A stretch of DNA of 64,000 bases from Fusobacterium mortiferum ATCC 9817 (GCF_000158195.2 NZ_GL987987.1:62001-126000), one strand, 5' to 3'; counted from the stretch's first letter, positions 47,305 to 58,182 are shown. Notes: a model not told the origin generated them from the letters alone. Program-made: numbers and translations.

Positions 47305-47658
47305 ATGAAATATTTAGGTATGTATACATTGTTGTTCATATCTACACTAAATATTTTTGGGGATGAAGGATTAAGTAGAGAAGAGGAAAATGTTGTTTTT
47401 ATTCAATGTTTAACTTTTGAGCAGCAACAAGAAGTTGCAAGAATGAGAGCAGAATTTTTAGAAGGGTTTAATGAGATAAAAAGCCAGTTGGTTTCAATTA
47501 GGATGGAAACTCAAAAAGAGATGAGAAAAGAAAGCCCTGATTGGAATGAAATAAGAAAGTTAAATAGAGAGTATTCAAAATTACAAGAAGTATTAAATAA
47601 AGGAATAGCAGATTATAAAGATAAAGTACAAAATATTCACATAGAGATTGAAAATTAG
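47305..47658 (+). CDS. Periplasmic Spy/CpxP-like protein
   Basis: 117 aa. Signal peptide MKYLGMYTLLFISTLNIFG followed by a helical body with an LTFEQQQEVARMRAEF segment (LTxxQ-like) and long amphipathic helices (SIRMETQKEMRKESPDWNEIRKLNREY). That fits the Spy/CpxP/zinc-resistance-associated family of periplasmic chaperones or sensors. The start at 47305 is chosen because GGAGG sits 5 bases before it; an in-frame GTG lies at 47293. It precedes murE by 11 bases. Confidence 0.65.
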   Translation: MKYLGMYTLLFISTLNIFGDEGLSREEENVVFIQCLTFEQQQEVARMRAEFLEGFNEIKSQLVSIRMETQKEMRKESPDWNEIRKLNREYSKLQEVLNKGIADYKDKVQNIHIEIEN

Positions 47659-47669
47659 AGGAGAGAAAA

Positions 47670-49115
47670 ATGGAAGAACTATTGCTTGGGCTAGATTATG
47701 AGATATTACAAAAAGGAAAAACTGAGATAGAATTTAAAGGAATGGAGTACGATTCAAGAAAAATAAAAGATGGAGATATATTTGTAGCATTAGAAGGATC
47801 TATATCTGATGGACATAAGTATATTAAACAAGCAATAGAAAATGGAGCGAAGGGAGTATTAGTATCAAAAAAAGTAGAGCCAGAGTTTCCTGTTGAATAT
47901 ATTTTAGTTAAGGACTTGAGAAAAAATTTAGGAAAGATAGCTTCTAATTTTTATGGTTATCCTCAAAAGAAATTAAAGATAATAGGTATTACTGGAACAA
48001 ATGGAAAAACTACTTCTACTTATCTTTTAGAGTCTATTTTAGGAAAAGAAAAAGTAGCTAGGATAGGAACTGTTGAATATAAAATAGGAGATGAAGTAAT
48101 AGAAGCCCCTAATACTACTCCTGAATCTTTAGATATAGTAAAGATGTGTAAAAAAGCAGTAGAAAAAGGATTGGAATATTTAGTTATGGAAGTGAGTTCT
48201 CATGCTCTTTCATTGGGAAGAGTAGATATGTTAGAATTTGATGTTGCATCATTTACTAATTTAACTTTAGATCACTTAGATTATCATGAGAATATGGATA
48301 ATTATTTCCAAGCTAAAAGAAAACTTTTTACAATGTTAAAAGATAGCAAAAAAAGTTCTATCAATATAGATGATATTTATGGAGATAGGCTCTATAAAGA
48401 GTTTGGTGGATATTCCTATTCTTTAACTAAGTCAGCGGATTTAACAGGAGAGATAGTAGAGTTCCATAGTGATGGTCAATTTGTAAGACTAAATCTTATG
48501 GGAGAGATGTTTGAAGAGAAATTAGCTATATTAGGAAGATATAACTTGTATAATGTTTTAGGAGTAATAGGAATAGCACTTCAATTGGGGATAGGAAAAA
48601 ATATAATTTTAGAAAAATTAAAAGATATAAAAGGGGCACCAGGAAGATTTGAGTTAGTAAACTGTGGACAAGACTATATTGTTGTAGTAGATTATGCACA
48701 TACTGGAGATGCTCTAGAGAATATTTTAAAAAGTATAAATGAATTGAAAAAAGGTAGAGTAATTACTGTATTTGGTTGTGGTGGAGATAGAGATGCAACT
48801 AAAAGACCAATTATGGGGGAAATTGCTCAAAGACTTAGTGATATAGCAATACTTACATCTGATAACCCAAGAACAGAAAATCCACATTTAATAATTGAAG
48901 ATGTTAAAAAGGGTATGAACGGAGATCATTATCTTGTAGAAGAGGATAGAGAGCAGGCTATAGTGAAAGCCATAGAGATAGCTCAAAAAAATGATATAAT
49001 TTTAATTGCTGGAAAAGGACATGAAACTTATCAGATACTTGGAAGAAAGAAAATCCATTTTGATGATAGAGAAATAGCAAGAAGAGAAATAGTAAAAAGA
49101 AAGATAAGAGGATAA
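47670..49115 (+). CDS. murE: UDP-MurNAc-tripeptide synthetase MurE
   Basis: 481 aa. Adds the third stem-peptide residue in peptidoglycan synthesis. ATP loop IIGITGTNGKTTSTYLL, NTTPESLDI, MEVSSHALSLGRV, VVDYAHTGDALE and the DNPR motif (TSDNPRTENPH) that marks diaminopimelate-type MurE; fusobacteria use lanthionine or DAP at this position. GAGGAGAG precedes the ATG. Upstream of kdsA with a 9-base gap, combining wall and LPS synthesis. Confidence 0.95.
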   Translation: MEELLLGLDYEILQKGKTEIEFKGMEYDSRKIKDGDIFVALEGSISDGHKYIKQAIENGAKGVLVSKKVEPEFPVEYILVKDLRKNLGKIASNFYGYPQKKLKIIGITGTNGKTTSTYLLESILGKEKVARIGTVEYKIGDEVIEAPNTTPESLDIVKMCKKAVEKGLEYLVMEVSSHALSLGRVDMLEFDVASFTNLTLDHLDYHENMDNYFQAKRKLFTMLKDSKKSSINIDDIYGDRLYKEFGGYSYSLTKSADLTGEIVEFHSDGQFVRLNLMGEMFEEKLAILGRYNLYNVLGVIGIALQLGIGKNIILEKLKDIKGAPGRFELVNCGQDYIVVVDYAHTGDALENILKSINELKKGRVITVFGCGGDRDATKRPIMGEIAQRLSDIAILTSDNPRTENPHLIIEDVKKGMNGDHYLVEEDREQAIVKAIEIAQKNDIILIAGKGHETYQILGRKKIHFDDREIARREIVKRKIRG

Positions 49116-49124
49116 GGGGGAAAA

Positions 49125-49961
49125 ATGGTAGATAAAGTAAGAGTTGTAAAAGTAGGAGATAAGATAGAAATTGGAGGAAATAAAAGATTTGCTCTAATAG
49201 CTGGGCCTTGTGTAATAGAGTCAGAAGAGCTAGTAATGGAAGTAGCTGGAAAAATAAAAGATATCTGTGATAGACTAGGAATACAATATATTTTTAAAGC
49301 TTCTTTTGATAAGGCTAATAGGTCATCTATACACTCTTTTAGAGGACCAGGACTTGAAAAAGGATTAGAAATTTTAAAGAAAGTTAAAGAAAAGTATAAT
49401 GTTCCTGTAATAACTGATGTACATGAAACTTGGCAATGTAAAAAAGCTGCAGAAGTAGTAGATATTTTACAAATTCCAGCTTTTTTATGTAGACAGACAG
49501 ATTTACTTTTAGCAGCAGCAGAAACAGGGCTTCCAGTAAATATTAAAAAAGGACAATTTTTAGCTCCTTGGGATATGAAAAATGTTGTAACTAAAATGGA
49601 AGAGAGTAATAATCAAAATATACTACTTTGTGAAAGAGGAAGTACTTTTGGATACAATAATATGGTAGTAGATATGAGAAGCTTTATGGAAATGAGAAAA
49701 TTTGGATATCCAGTAGTATTTGATGTGACTCATGCTGTACAAAGACCAGGGGGGCTAGGAACAGCTACATCTGGGGATAGAGAGTACGTATTCCCACTTA
49801 TGAGAGCAGGGCTTGCAATAGGTGTAGATGCTATATTTGCTGAGGTACATCCTAATCCAAATGAAGCTAAGTCAGATGGACCAAATATGTTATTCTTAGA
49901 TGATTTAGAGGAGATATTAAAAGTAGCTATAAAAATAGATGATTTAGTAAAAGGAAGATAG
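49125..49961 (+). CDS. kdsA: KDO-8-phosphate synthase
   Basis: 278 aa. Condenses PEP with arabinose-5-phosphate to KDO-8-P for lipopolysaccharide. Landmarks: LIAGPCVIESEELVM, KASFDKANRSSIHSFRGPG, ITDVHETWQ, IPAFLCRQTDLLLAAA, CERGSTFGYNNMVVDMR, EVHPNPNEAKSDGPNML. Marks a Gram-negative envelope. Next to kdsD, which supplies its arabinose-5-phosphate. Confidence 0.97.
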   Translation: MVDKVRVVKVGDKIEIGGNKRFALIAGPCVIESEELVMEVAGKIKDICDRLGIQYIFKASFDKANRSSIHSFRGPGLEKGLEILKKVKEKYNVPVITDVHETWQCKKAAEVVDILQIPAFLCRQTDLLLAAAETGLPVNIKKGQFLAPWDMKNVVTKMEESNNQNILLCERGSTFGYNNMVVDMRSFMEMRKFGYPVVFDVTHAVQRPGGLGTATSGDREYVFPLMRAGLAIGVDAIFAEVHPNPNEAKSDGPNMLFLDDLEEILKVAIKIDDLVKGR

Positions 49962-49970
49962 GGGATAGTT

Positions 49971-50939
49971 ATGGAATTTAATGAAGTGGATTATGCAAGA
50001 AGTGTATTTGAGGCAGAGATAGAGGAATTAGGAAGAGTAAAGAACTCTTTAGACGGAGATATAACAAAAGTTGTAGAGTTGATATTAGGAATGAAGGGAA
50101 AAGTTGTAGTTACAGGAATAGGAAAATCTGGACTTATTGGTAAGAAGATAGCTGCAACATTAGCTTCAACAGGAACAACGGCTATATTTATGAACTCTGC
50201 TGAAGGATTACATGGAGATCTTGGAATGATAGCTCCAAATGATGTGGTATTAGCTATATCTAATAGTGGAAATAGTGATGAGATAGTATCTCTTCTTCCA
50301 TCTATTCAAAAGATAGGAGCTAAACTTGTAGCTATGACAGGAAATAGAAATTCAAAACTAGGAAAAGCAGCTGACTATGTATTAAATATAGGAGTAAGTA
50401 GAGAGGGATGTCCGCTTAATTTAGCTCCTATGTCATCAGCAACAGCTACTTTAGTTATGGGAGATGCTCTTGCAGCAATACTTATAAAGAGAAGGGATTT
50501 TAGACCAGAGAATTTTGCACTATATCATCCAGGTGGAAGTCTAGGAAAAAGACTTCTAATGAGAGTAAGAGATATAATGAAAAAAGGTGATGAAATACCT
50601 GTATGTGATAAAGAGAGTCCAATAAAAAATGTAATACTTACTATGACAGATAAAAGTCTTGGTGCTGTATGTGTTATGAATGGTGATTTAATGGTAGGTA
50701 TTATCACAGAGGGAGATATTAGAAGAGCTTTGACAAAAGAGGGAGAATTCTTTACGTTTAAAGCTAAGGATATAATGACAAGAAACTTTACAAGAACGGA
50801 TTCTAATAGTATGGCAATAGATGCTCTAGAACTTATGGAAAATAGACCTAGCCAAATAACTGTACTCCCTGTAATAGATGATAATAAATTGGTAGGTATG
50901 GTAAGAGTACATGATTTACTAAATATAGTAGGAAAATAA
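49971..50939 (+). CDS. kdsD: Arabinose-5-phosphate isomerase (KdsD/KpsF)
   Basis: 322 aa. SIS domain (about 30-170: VVTGIGKSGLIGKKIAATLASTGT, LHGDLGMI, ISNSGNSDEI, YHPGGSLGK) and two CBS repeats (about 200-320). Interconverts ribulose-5-P and arabinose-5-P for KdsA directly upstream. The 9-base gap shows co-transcription. Confidence 0.95.
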   Translation: MEFNEVDYARSVFEAEIEELGRVKNSLDGDITKVVELILGMKGKVVVTGIGKSGLIGKKIAATLASTGTTAIFMNSAEGLHGDLGMIAPNDVVLAISNSGNSDEIVSLLPSIQKIGAKLVAMTGNRNSKLGKAADYVLNIGVSREGCPLNLAPMSSATATLVMGDALAAILIKRRDFRPENFALYHPGGSLGKRLLMRVRDIMKKGDEIPVCDKESPIKNVILTMTDKSLGAVCVMNGDLMVGIITEGDIRRALTKEGEFFTFKAKDIMTRNFTRTDSNSMAIDALELMENRPSQITVLPVIDDNKLVGMVRVHDLLNIVGK

Positions 50940-50953
50940 ATATATAATAAAAG

Positions 50954-50982
50954 TTGACACAGCAAGTAAATTTTATTATAAT
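50954..50982 (+). promoter_or_regulatory. Promoter of the DUF1858 gene
   Basis: TTGACA (50954-50959), 17 bases, TATAAT (50977-50982), 40 bases before the ATG. Consensus match in both boxes. Confidence 0.85.
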
Positions 50983-51021
50983 ATTAATGTAAAAATTAAA
51001 AAATTTTAGGAGTGATAAGAT

Positions 51022-51222
51022 ATGGTAACAAAAGATACAAATATTTTAGTAGCAGTTCAAAATTATCCAATAATCAGAGAAGTATTTGCAAAGTATGGAC
51101 TTGGTTGTGTAGGATGTATGATAGCAGCTGGAGAAACTTTAGGAGAAGGGATTGCAGCTCACGGATTAGATGCTGATGCTGTAATAGCTGAAATCAATAA
51201 AGTAATATCTGAAAATAAATAG
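51022..51222 (+). CDS. DUF1858-domain protein (66 aa)
   Basis: Short soluble protein matching DUF1858: NILVAVQNYPIIREVFAKYGLGCVGCM with the Cys-x2-Cys pair near residue 32 and TLGEGIAAHGLDADAVIAEIN. Such proteins are frequent in anaerobes; the Cys pair suggests redox or metal binding. Single-gene unit with a strong promoter and terminator. TTTAGGAGTGA precedes the ATG. Confidence 0.85.
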   Translation: MVTKDTNILVAVQNYPIIREVFAKYGLGCVGCMIAAGETLGEGIAAHGLDADAVIAEINKVISENK

Positions 51223-51233
51223 TTCTTAATGAA

Positions 51234-51263
51234 AAAAGGGAGTTTTATAAGACTCCCTTTTAA
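51234..51263 (+). terminator. Rho-independent terminator
   Basis: AAAAGGGAGT (51234-51243) pairs perfectly with ACTCCCTTTT (51252-51261), eight-base loop. Closes the DUF1858 transcript. Confidence 0.9.
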
Positions 51264-51340
51264 TTTTGTAATTGATAACTACTTAGTTACTTTTATTTTT
51301 AAGAAAAAATTTTTTAGTTTAAATTACATTAAAATAACTA

Positions 51341-52060
51341 CTATCCCCAAATCTGCTCAATAAGTCTACCATTTTTATAGATAGTAGTAACATCAACTTC
51401 GCCATTTTCACGATATTTGACCCACTTGCCATCTTTTTTCCAATTTTTATAGCTACCTTCTTCAAGAATATTTCCATTTTCCCAGAAATATTTCCAAATT
51501 CCAGTACCTTTACTTAAATCGCTTTGATGTAGGATAGTTCCATCTTGAGCTAAGGCTTCTATTTTAATAATTTTACCATTTTTATAGTCTACAATAGATT
51601 TAATATTTCCATTTTCATAATAAGCCTTTTGCTCTCCTTCAATCTTATCATTTTTATAGTTCTCTTCTAAGACTACCTTACCATCATAAGAGTACCAAGT
51701 TTTAGGTCCATTTAATACACCATTTACATATGTTTCAGTATATTCAATGATATCTCCTAAAAATAGGGCAAATTTACCAGTATATGGAGTGGTTTCTTTT
51801 CCAGCATAAACTTTTCCATCTGAACTTTTTCTTTTAATTCCTAAATCTTCTATTCTTTCTTTGGAAACTTCTGTTTCAGCTACTTTTTCCTCTAAAACCT
51901 CTATTTTCTCAGTAGGTTTTGTATTTTCTTTTACTTCTTCTTTTATAGTTTCATTTTGAGCAACAATGTTTTTTTCAAGAGGAGTAACCTCTTTAAACTC
52001 TGCACCTAATAGAGTAGTACAAATTGTAATAGACATTATAAACGAAATAACCTTCTTCAC
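51341..52060 (-). CDS. Secreted YwqK-like MORN-variant repeat protein
   Basis: 239 aa. Signal peptide MKKVISFIMSITICTTLLGA, a low-complexity Glu/Lys-rich linker (about 25-75), then repeats of the type YVNGVLNGPKTWYSYDGKVV, YKNDKIEGEQKAYYENGNI, GIWKYFWENGNILEEGSY, WVKYRENGEVDVTTIYKNG. This is the core-genome counterpart of the island's frameshifted lipoprotein. Localisation outside the inner membrane is expected; function unknown. GGAGAAAA precedes the ATG. Confidence 0.8.
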   Translation of the reverse strand: MKKVISFIMSITICTTLLGAEFKEVTPLEKNIVAQNETIKEEVKENTKPTEKIEVLEEKVAETEVSKERIEDLGIKRKSSDGKVYAGKETTPYTGKFALFLGDIIEYTETYVNGVLNGPKTWYSYDGKVVLEENYKNDKIEGEQKAYYENGNIKSIVDYKNGKIIKIEALAQDGTILHQSDLSKGTGIWKYFWENGNILEEGSYKNWKKDGKWVKYRENGEVDVTTIYKNGRLIEQIWG

Positions 52061-52139
52061 TTTTTTCTCCTTTAAAAAAATATAACAAATAAATTATACT
52101 ATTTTTTTTATAAAATTTTAATAGAGAATTTTAATTTTC

Positions 52140-52643
52140 TTAATTAAATTCAGGTTTAATTTCAGATACCCAATTTTGAATTTTTTCAGGAGTATAATCT
52201 CCTTGATTTCCTTCATCTATTGCAAGTCCTACAAATTTATCATCAATTACTGCCTCTGATTCTTCATAGTGGTATCCTTCAGTTGATGTAAATCCAACAA
52301 CTTTTCCACCATTATTAATAACCACATCGTAAAGAACTTTAATTCCTCCTACAAATGATTCTCCAAATGCATATTGATTTCCAAGTCCTATAAGTCCAAC
52401 AACTTTTCCTGTAAAATCAATTTTACAAAACTCATCATATACATTTTCCCAGTCAGCTTGTAATTCTCCTACACCATAAGTAGGTGTTACAAGTATGAGA
52501 TTTTCATATTCAGAAAGACTAGAAATACCATCAGCTACATTGTGTACCTCATAGTCATTTTTTCTTAAATAAAATTCTAATTCATCAACAACTCCAGCAG
52601 TAGTCCCTGAAGTAGTACCATAAAACACTCCAATTTTTTTCAT
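52140..52643 (-). CDS. Flavodoxin
   Basis: 167 aa. FMN phosphate-binding loop GVFYGTTSGTTAGVVDEL at the N-terminus, then LILVTPTYGVGELQADWE and GLIGLGNQYAFGESFVGGI. Electron carrier for anaerobic metabolism. Short end reads KPEFN. It lies 12 bases downstream of tcdA, so both are probably one transcript. Length is typical of long-chain flavodoxins. Confidence 0.93.
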   Translation of the reverse strand: MKKIGVFYGTTSGTTAGVVDELEFYLRKNDYEVHNVADGISSLSEYENLILVTPTYGVGELQADWENVYDEFCKIDFTGKVVGLIGLGNQYAFGESFVGGIKVLYDVVINNGGKVVGFTSTEGYHYEESEAVIDDKFVGLAIDEGNQGDYTPEKIQNWVSEIKPEFN

Positions 52644-52655
52644 TTTATATTCCTC

Positions 52656-53378
52656 CTATAAATTACAAATATCTTTAATTACTTCACTAGCTATTATAAG
52701 TCCAGCAGTTGATGGAACAAATGAGATACTTCCAACATTTACTTTTTTTTCTCTACTTCCTTTTAAGTTTTCAGGTTTCTTAGGTTCCTCTTTAGAATAA
52801 ACAACTTTTAATTTTTTTATTCCTCTATTTTTTAACTCTTTTCTCATAACACGAGCTAAAGGGCATACAGAAGTTTTATTTATATCATTAACTTCTAGCA
52901 TAGTAGGATTTAGTTTATTTCCTGTCCCCATAGATGAGATAATTGGAATATTTTTATCTTTTGCAATGGAGATTAAGTCTAATTTACAAGTAACTAAATC
53001 AATAGCATCTACTATATATGAATACTCTTTATCTTTAAAGAAAATATCAATATTATCTTTGGAAAATTTACATGGATATTCATGTACAATTAAATTAGGA
53101 TTGATATTTAGAAGTCTTTCCTTCATTACAGAAGTTTTTAGCTTTCCAATTGTACTTTGTAGTGCAATTATTTGTCTATTTAGATTAGTTATATCAACAG
53201 TATCAAAATCAACTATTGAAATCTCGCCTATTCCAGCTCTTACAAGGGCTTCAGTAGCAAATCCTCCTACTCCACCTACACCAAAAACTATTACATGAGA
53301 ATTTTTAAGTTTATTTAAATTTTCACTTCCAATTAAAAGTTCAGTTCTTTGAAATATCATAAAATTCATCAACCTCAT
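52656..53378 (-). CDS. tcdA: tRNA threonylcarbamoyladenosine dehydratase (TcdA/ThiF family)
   Basis: 240 aa E1-like enzyme. Rossmann loop VIVFGVGGVGGFATEALVRAGIG, FDTVDITNLNRQI, and YIVDAIDLVTCKLDLI are diagnostic. Cyclises t6A37 in tRNA to ct6A. Three possible starts: 53378, 53369 and 53360; the typical N-terminus of the family is M-x-F-x-R-TELL, which favours 53360 (MIFQRTELLIG), although GAGG lies closer to 53369. Co-directional with the flavodoxin gene. Confidence 0.88.
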   Translation of the reverse strand: MRLMNFMIFQRTELLIGSENLNKLKNSHVIVFGVGGVGGFATEALVRAGIGEISIVDFDTVDITNLNRQIIALQSTIGKLKTSVMKERLLNINPNLIVHEYPCKFSKDNIDIFFKDKEYSYIVDAIDLVTCKLDLISIAKDKNIPIISSMGTGNKLNPTMLEVNDINKTSVCPLARVMRKELKNRGIKKLKVVYSKEEPKKPENLKGSREKKVNVGSISFVPSTAGLIIASEVIKDICNL

Positions 53379-53468
53379 ATTATTTACTAGATAGGTAAAT
53401 AATACATTTTTTTTTCAAAAAAATCAATAGTTTTATCAAAAAAATTAATATAAAATATAGCTGACCCA

Positions 53469-53574
53469 TTGACAAACTTTAATTTATATGGTATAATCTC
53501 ATCTAGATTACGCATGAAATAAGGTCATCAGCAACCCTATTCAGCGATTTGTTAATACTTTTGGAGGTGTTAGA
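53469..53574 (+). promoter_or_regulatory. rplU promoter and structured leader
   Basis: TTGACA (53469-53474), 17 bases, TATAAT (53492-53497), then a leader of about 70 bases before rplU. The leader contains a hairpin AATAAGGT (53518-53525)/ACCCTATT (53534-53541) with one mismatch. Leaders of this kind let L21 repress its own operon; this one matches by position, not by confirmed structure. Confidence 0.65.
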
Positions 53575-53886
53575 ATGTACGCAGTTATTAAAACTGGTGG
53601 TAAACAATACAAAGTTACAGAAGGTGACGTATTAAGAGTAGAGAAATTAAATGCTGAAGTTAACGCAACTGTAGAATTAACTGAAGTTCTTTTAGTAGCT
53701 AATGGAGAAACTGTAAAAGTTGGAACTCCTGTAGTAGAAGGAGCTAAAGTAGTTGCAGAAGTTGTTGCTCAAGGTAAAGGAGCTAAAGTAGTTAACTTCA
53801 AATACAAGCCAAAAACAGGATACCACAGAAAAAAAGGTCACAGACAACTATTTACTGAAATTAAAGTTACTTCAATAAACGCTTAA
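53575..53886 (+). CDS. rplU: Ribosomal protein L21
   Basis: 103 aa, full length: [18 protein letters not shown] at the N-terminus and [14 protein letters not shown] at the C-terminus. 50S subunit protein. Standard rplU-prp-rpmA operon. TTGGAGGTG precedes the ATG. Confidence 0.98.
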   Translation: MYAVIKTGGKQYKVTEGDVLRVEKLNAEVNATVELTEVLLVANGETVKVGTPVVEGAKVVAEVVAQGKGAKVVNFKYKPKTGYHRKKGHRQLFTEIKVTSINA

Positions 53887-53906
53887 TTGTCTAAATTAGA
53901 TTGTCA

Positions 53907-54242
53907 ATGACAAGAATAGAAATTTATAGAAAAAAAGGTAGAGTTGTAGGATACAAAGCTACTGGACATTCAGGCTATGCTGAGTATGGTGAAGATATAG
54001 TTTGTGCTGCACTTTCTATGGCATTACAATTACCTTTAGGTGGTATGCAAGATGTGCTTGATATCTATCCTAAGTTTGAAATAGACTCTGATGGATACTT
54101 AAGTGTAGATATGAGAGGTATGGATAATAAAGGAAAAGAGAAAGAACTAGATACTTTATTAGAGAGCATGGTATTAATGATAAAAAGTTTATCAAAAGAT
54201 TATCCTAAAAATATAAAGCTTGTTGAGAAGGAGGAAAAATAG
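53907..54242 (+). CDS. prp: Ribosomal-processing cysteine protease Prp
   Basis: 111 aa. Catalytic pair in ATGHSGYAEYGEDIVCAALS (His then Cys). Cleaves the N-terminal extension of L27, encoded immediately after. Start at ATG 53907 (a TTG lies at 53901); no good ribosome site, so translation probably couples to rplU. Confidence 0.93.
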   Translation: MTRIEIYRKKGRVVGYKATGHSGYAEYGEDIVCAALSMALQLPLGGMQDVLDIYPKFEIDSDGYLSVDMRGMDNKGKEKELDTLLESMVLMIKSLSKDYPKNIKLVEKEEK

Positions 54243-54527
54243 ATGCAATTTACTTTAAATATACAATTATTTGCACACAAAAAAGGACAAGGTTCTGTTA
54301 AAAACGGAAGAGATTCAAATCCTAAATATCTTGGAGTAAAAAAATATGATGGAGAAGTTGTAAAAGCTGGAAACATCATAGTAAGACAAAGAGGAACAGC
54401 TTTCCACCCAGGAAACAACATGGGAATGGGTAAAGACCATACTCTATTTGCTCTAATTGATGGATATGTAAAATTCGAAAGATTAGGAAAAGACAAGAAG
54501 CAAGTATCTGTATACGCTTCAAAATAG
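54243..54527 (+). CDS. rpmA: Ribosomal protein L27 with Prp-cleaved extension
   Basis: 94 aa. [18 protein letters not shown]: the residues up to QLF form the extension that Prp removes before AHKKG, exposing the N-terminus that reaches the peptidyl-transferase centre. The rest is standard ([29 protein letters not shown]-type loop). GAGAAGGAGG precedes it. Confidence 0.97.
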   Translation: MQFTLNIQLFAHKKGQGSVKNGRDSNPKYLGVKKYDGEVVKAGNIIVRQRGTAFHPGNNMGMGKDHTLFALIDGYVKFERLGKDKKQVSVYASK

Positions 54528-54549
54528 TTGAGTTAATCAGAAAGTATAG

Positions 54550-54576
54550 AAGCCCCAAATTTTGGGGCTTTTTTTG
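54550..54576 (+). terminator. rplU-prp-rpmA terminator
   Basis: AAGCCCCAAA (54550-54559) and TTTGGGGCTT (54561-54570) form a GC-rich stem with T-run after it. Confidence 0.95.
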
Positions 54577-54624
54577 TGCTAATATATAAAATAGAGTTTA
54601 AAAACAGTTAAAATTATAAAGAAT

Positions 54625-54654
54625 AAAAAATGGTTATTACTAATGTAATAACCA
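54625..54654 (-). terminator. guaB terminator
   Basis: TGGTTATTAC (54631-54640) pairs with GTAATAACCA (54645-54654), loop TAAT. The A-run at 54625-54630 is the T-run in the minus direction, so it terminates guaB. Confidence 0.85.
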
Positions 54655-54669
54655 TTATATAATTATATT

Positions 54670-56136
<1,467 letters not shown>

Positions 56137-56283
56137 TTAAAATACATAATATAGATTAATTTAATTTACGAACTTATTTTATAAATATTTTTTGGATTTC
56201 AGATATTATAACACGAAACTCTGGAAAATGTACAGTAAAATTTTTAAAAAATGTGATTTTTAACACAAAGTTTATTTGAAAAA

Positions 56284-57099
56284 TTATTTTCTATAAATAT
56301 CAATTTTTTGATATGGAATTTCAATATTATTAGCATCAAATTCAGTTTTTACAATTTCAGTAAAATCAAATTTTGCTGTCCAATAATCTTCTTTTTTTAC
56401 CCATACTCTAAATATAAAATCAAGTGAACTAGCATTTTGAACGCTCATTCTAATATTAATAGGTTTTTCTTTTAAAACTGCTGGATGAGCATTAGCAATT
56501 CTATTTAAAATCTCTTTTACTTTTTCAGTTGGTGTATCATAAGAAACAGAAAATACCATATCAAGTCTTCTTTCTGGATTTCTTGAAACATTGGTAATGG
56601 CATTGTTAGCTAATTGACTATTAGGAACGATAACTACTTTATTATCAGGGGTAGTTAAGATAGTATAAAGTATTTGTATCTTATCAACTGTTCCTTCAAC
56701 TCCACTACTTGCTACGATATATTCATCCTTAGTAAAAGGTTTAAAGAAAAGTATTAACATACCTCCAGCTAAGTTTGCTAAGCTTCCTTGTAATGCCAAA
56801 CCTACAGCTAAACCTGCAGTACCTAGAACAGTTACAAGTGAAGTAGCTTTTACTCCAGCTATTCCTACTATTAAGAAAAATAGGATTACATACATTAGAG
56901 TTTTAATCATTGAACTTGTAAAACTTTCTAAAAGAGGATCAACATTTTTCTTCCTTAAAGCCTTTTTATACGCTTTGATTAATACAGCTACAAATTTAGG
57001 CCAAATAGAGAATAATATAATAACAATTACTCCTCTAATAATAATTGTAGGAAGTAAGTCTAAAACTTTGTCTAAAAATTTTATTATTACTGGGTGCAT
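56284..57099 (-). CDS. mscS: Small-conductance mechanosensitive channel (MscS)
   Basis: 271 aa. Three N-terminal hydrophobic segments, then the pore-lining Gly/Ala-rich helix ATSLVTVLGTAGLAVGLALQGSLANLAGGMLIL and the beta domain FTKDEYIVASSGVEGTVDKI, VIVPNSQLANNAITN. Opens under membrane tension to release osmolytes. AAGGAGAAA precedes the ATG. Monocistronic. Confidence 0.94.
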   Translation of the reverse strand: MHPVIIKFLDKVLDLLPTIIIRGVIVIILFSIWPKFVAVLIKAYKKALRKKNVDPLLESFTSSMIKTLMYVILFFLIVGIAGVKATSLVTVLGTAGLAVGLALQGSLANLAGGMLILFFKPFTKDEYIVASSGVEGTVDKIQILYTILTTPDNKVVIVPNSQLANNAITNVSRNPERRLDMVFSVSYDTPTEKVKEILNRIANAHPAVLKEKPINIRMSVQNASSLDFIFRVWVKKEDYWTAKFDFTEIVKTEFDANNIEIPYQKIDIYRK

Positions 57100-57258
57100 T
57101 TCATTTCTCCTTTTAAATTTTTTTATTTTTTAATATAAACTAGTATTGTTATATTTTTATATTATACTATTTTCTACATTATATATCAATATTTTTTTAG
57201 AAAATTTTTCAAAAATGTTATATAATATAAATATAAAATATTTGAGGAGGGGATTGTA

Positions 57259-57888
57259 ATGTATACTTGTGATTCATGTAAAAAACATTCATGTAGAAAC
57301 GGAAATTTAGAAGATGCACCTATAAATTGCCCGTGTAGAGAATTAGAAAAAATAGAGGAAATAAAAAAATATTATTTAGAAGAAGAAAATATGAGATTAT
57401 CTCATAATTCAGCATTAGTAGAAGCAGAAGGATATTGTCAATTAACAAGGATACAGGAGATTATACTTTTTGCTAATAAGTGTAATTTTACAAAATTAGG
57501 ATTAGCTTTTTGTATAGGCTTAGCAAATGAGGCTGAAATTTTTGCCAATATATTAAGATATCATGGTTTTGAAGTAGATTCTATTGTATGTAAAAATGGA
57601 AGTATTTCTAAAAAATTTATAAATATAAATAAAGAGCAGCAAGTTCGTCCTGCTTGTGAATTTGAACCTATGTGTAATCCAATAGGACAGGCTAAATTTT
57701 TAAATTCAAGAGGAACACAATTAAATATATTATTAGGACTTTGTGTAGGGCATGATAGTTTATTTATAAAATATTCTGAAGCACCTGTTACTGTTTTTGC
57801 GGTAAAAGATAGAGTATTAGGGCATAATCCAATAGCTGCAATTTATACAGCAAATTCATATTATAATAAAAAATTATTTGATAAATAA
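57259..57888 (+). CDS. DUF1847 cysteine-rich protein
   Basis: 209 aa. N-terminal cysteines (YTCDSCKKHSCRNG...NCPCRE) and a second set (CKNGSISK, RPACEFEPMCNPIGQA), matching DUF1847, a presumed metal-binding domain found in anaerobes. The core reads KLGLAFCIGLANEAEIFANIL and LNILLGLCVGHDSLF. GGAGGGG precedes the ATG. Possible role in metal or redox biology; not established. Confidence 0.85.
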   Translation: MYTCDSCKKHSCRNGNLEDAPINCPCRELEKIEEIKKYYLEEENMRLSHNSALVEAEGYCQLTRIQEIILFANKCNFTKLGLAFCIGLANEAEIFANILRYHGFEVDSIVCKNGSISKKFININKEQQVRPACEFEPMCNPIGQAKFLNSRGTQLNILLGLCVGHDSLFIKYSEAPVTVFAVKDRVLGHNPIAAIYTANSYYNKKLFDK

Positions 57889-57898
57889 AGGAGAAAAA

Positions 57899-58090
57899 AT
57901 GGAAATAAAAGCTAATTCAACTTGGATTAATAAAAAGAACGGAAGAGAGTATGAAGTGATAAAAGAAGCTATTGATTGCACTAATGAAAGAGATGGATTA
58001 ATAGTGGTAGTTTATATTTGCAAGGAGGTAGAAGGAAAACTTTTTGTGAGAGAAAAGAAGGAGTTTTTAAATAAATTTTTTCAAAAGTAA
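57899..58090 (+). CDS. Small protein, DUF1653-like (63 aa)
   Basis: STWINKKNGREYEVIKEAID...IVVVYICKEVEGKLFVREKKEF resembles the strand pattern of DUF1653-type proteins (start with a Tyr-x-V core, then VVY, then VR-x3-F). Start at 57899 follows AAAGGAG. It is the second gene of the DUF1847 transcript. Function unknown. Confidence 0.5.
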   Translation: MEIKANSTWINKKNGREYEVIKEAIDCTNERDGLIVVVYICKEVEGKLFVREKKEFLNKFFQK

Positions 58091-58182
58091 TAAAATATAA
58101 AAGATAAATTTTCAATAAACAAAGTAAAATCAAGGTTTAATACCATACGATTGTAATTATTACAAAATGAAAATAATTTTAA

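Noticed and set aside
53901-53906. TTG as start of prp
   Set aside because: ATG six bases later gives the usual family N-terminus, and neither has a ribosome site that would favour TTG.
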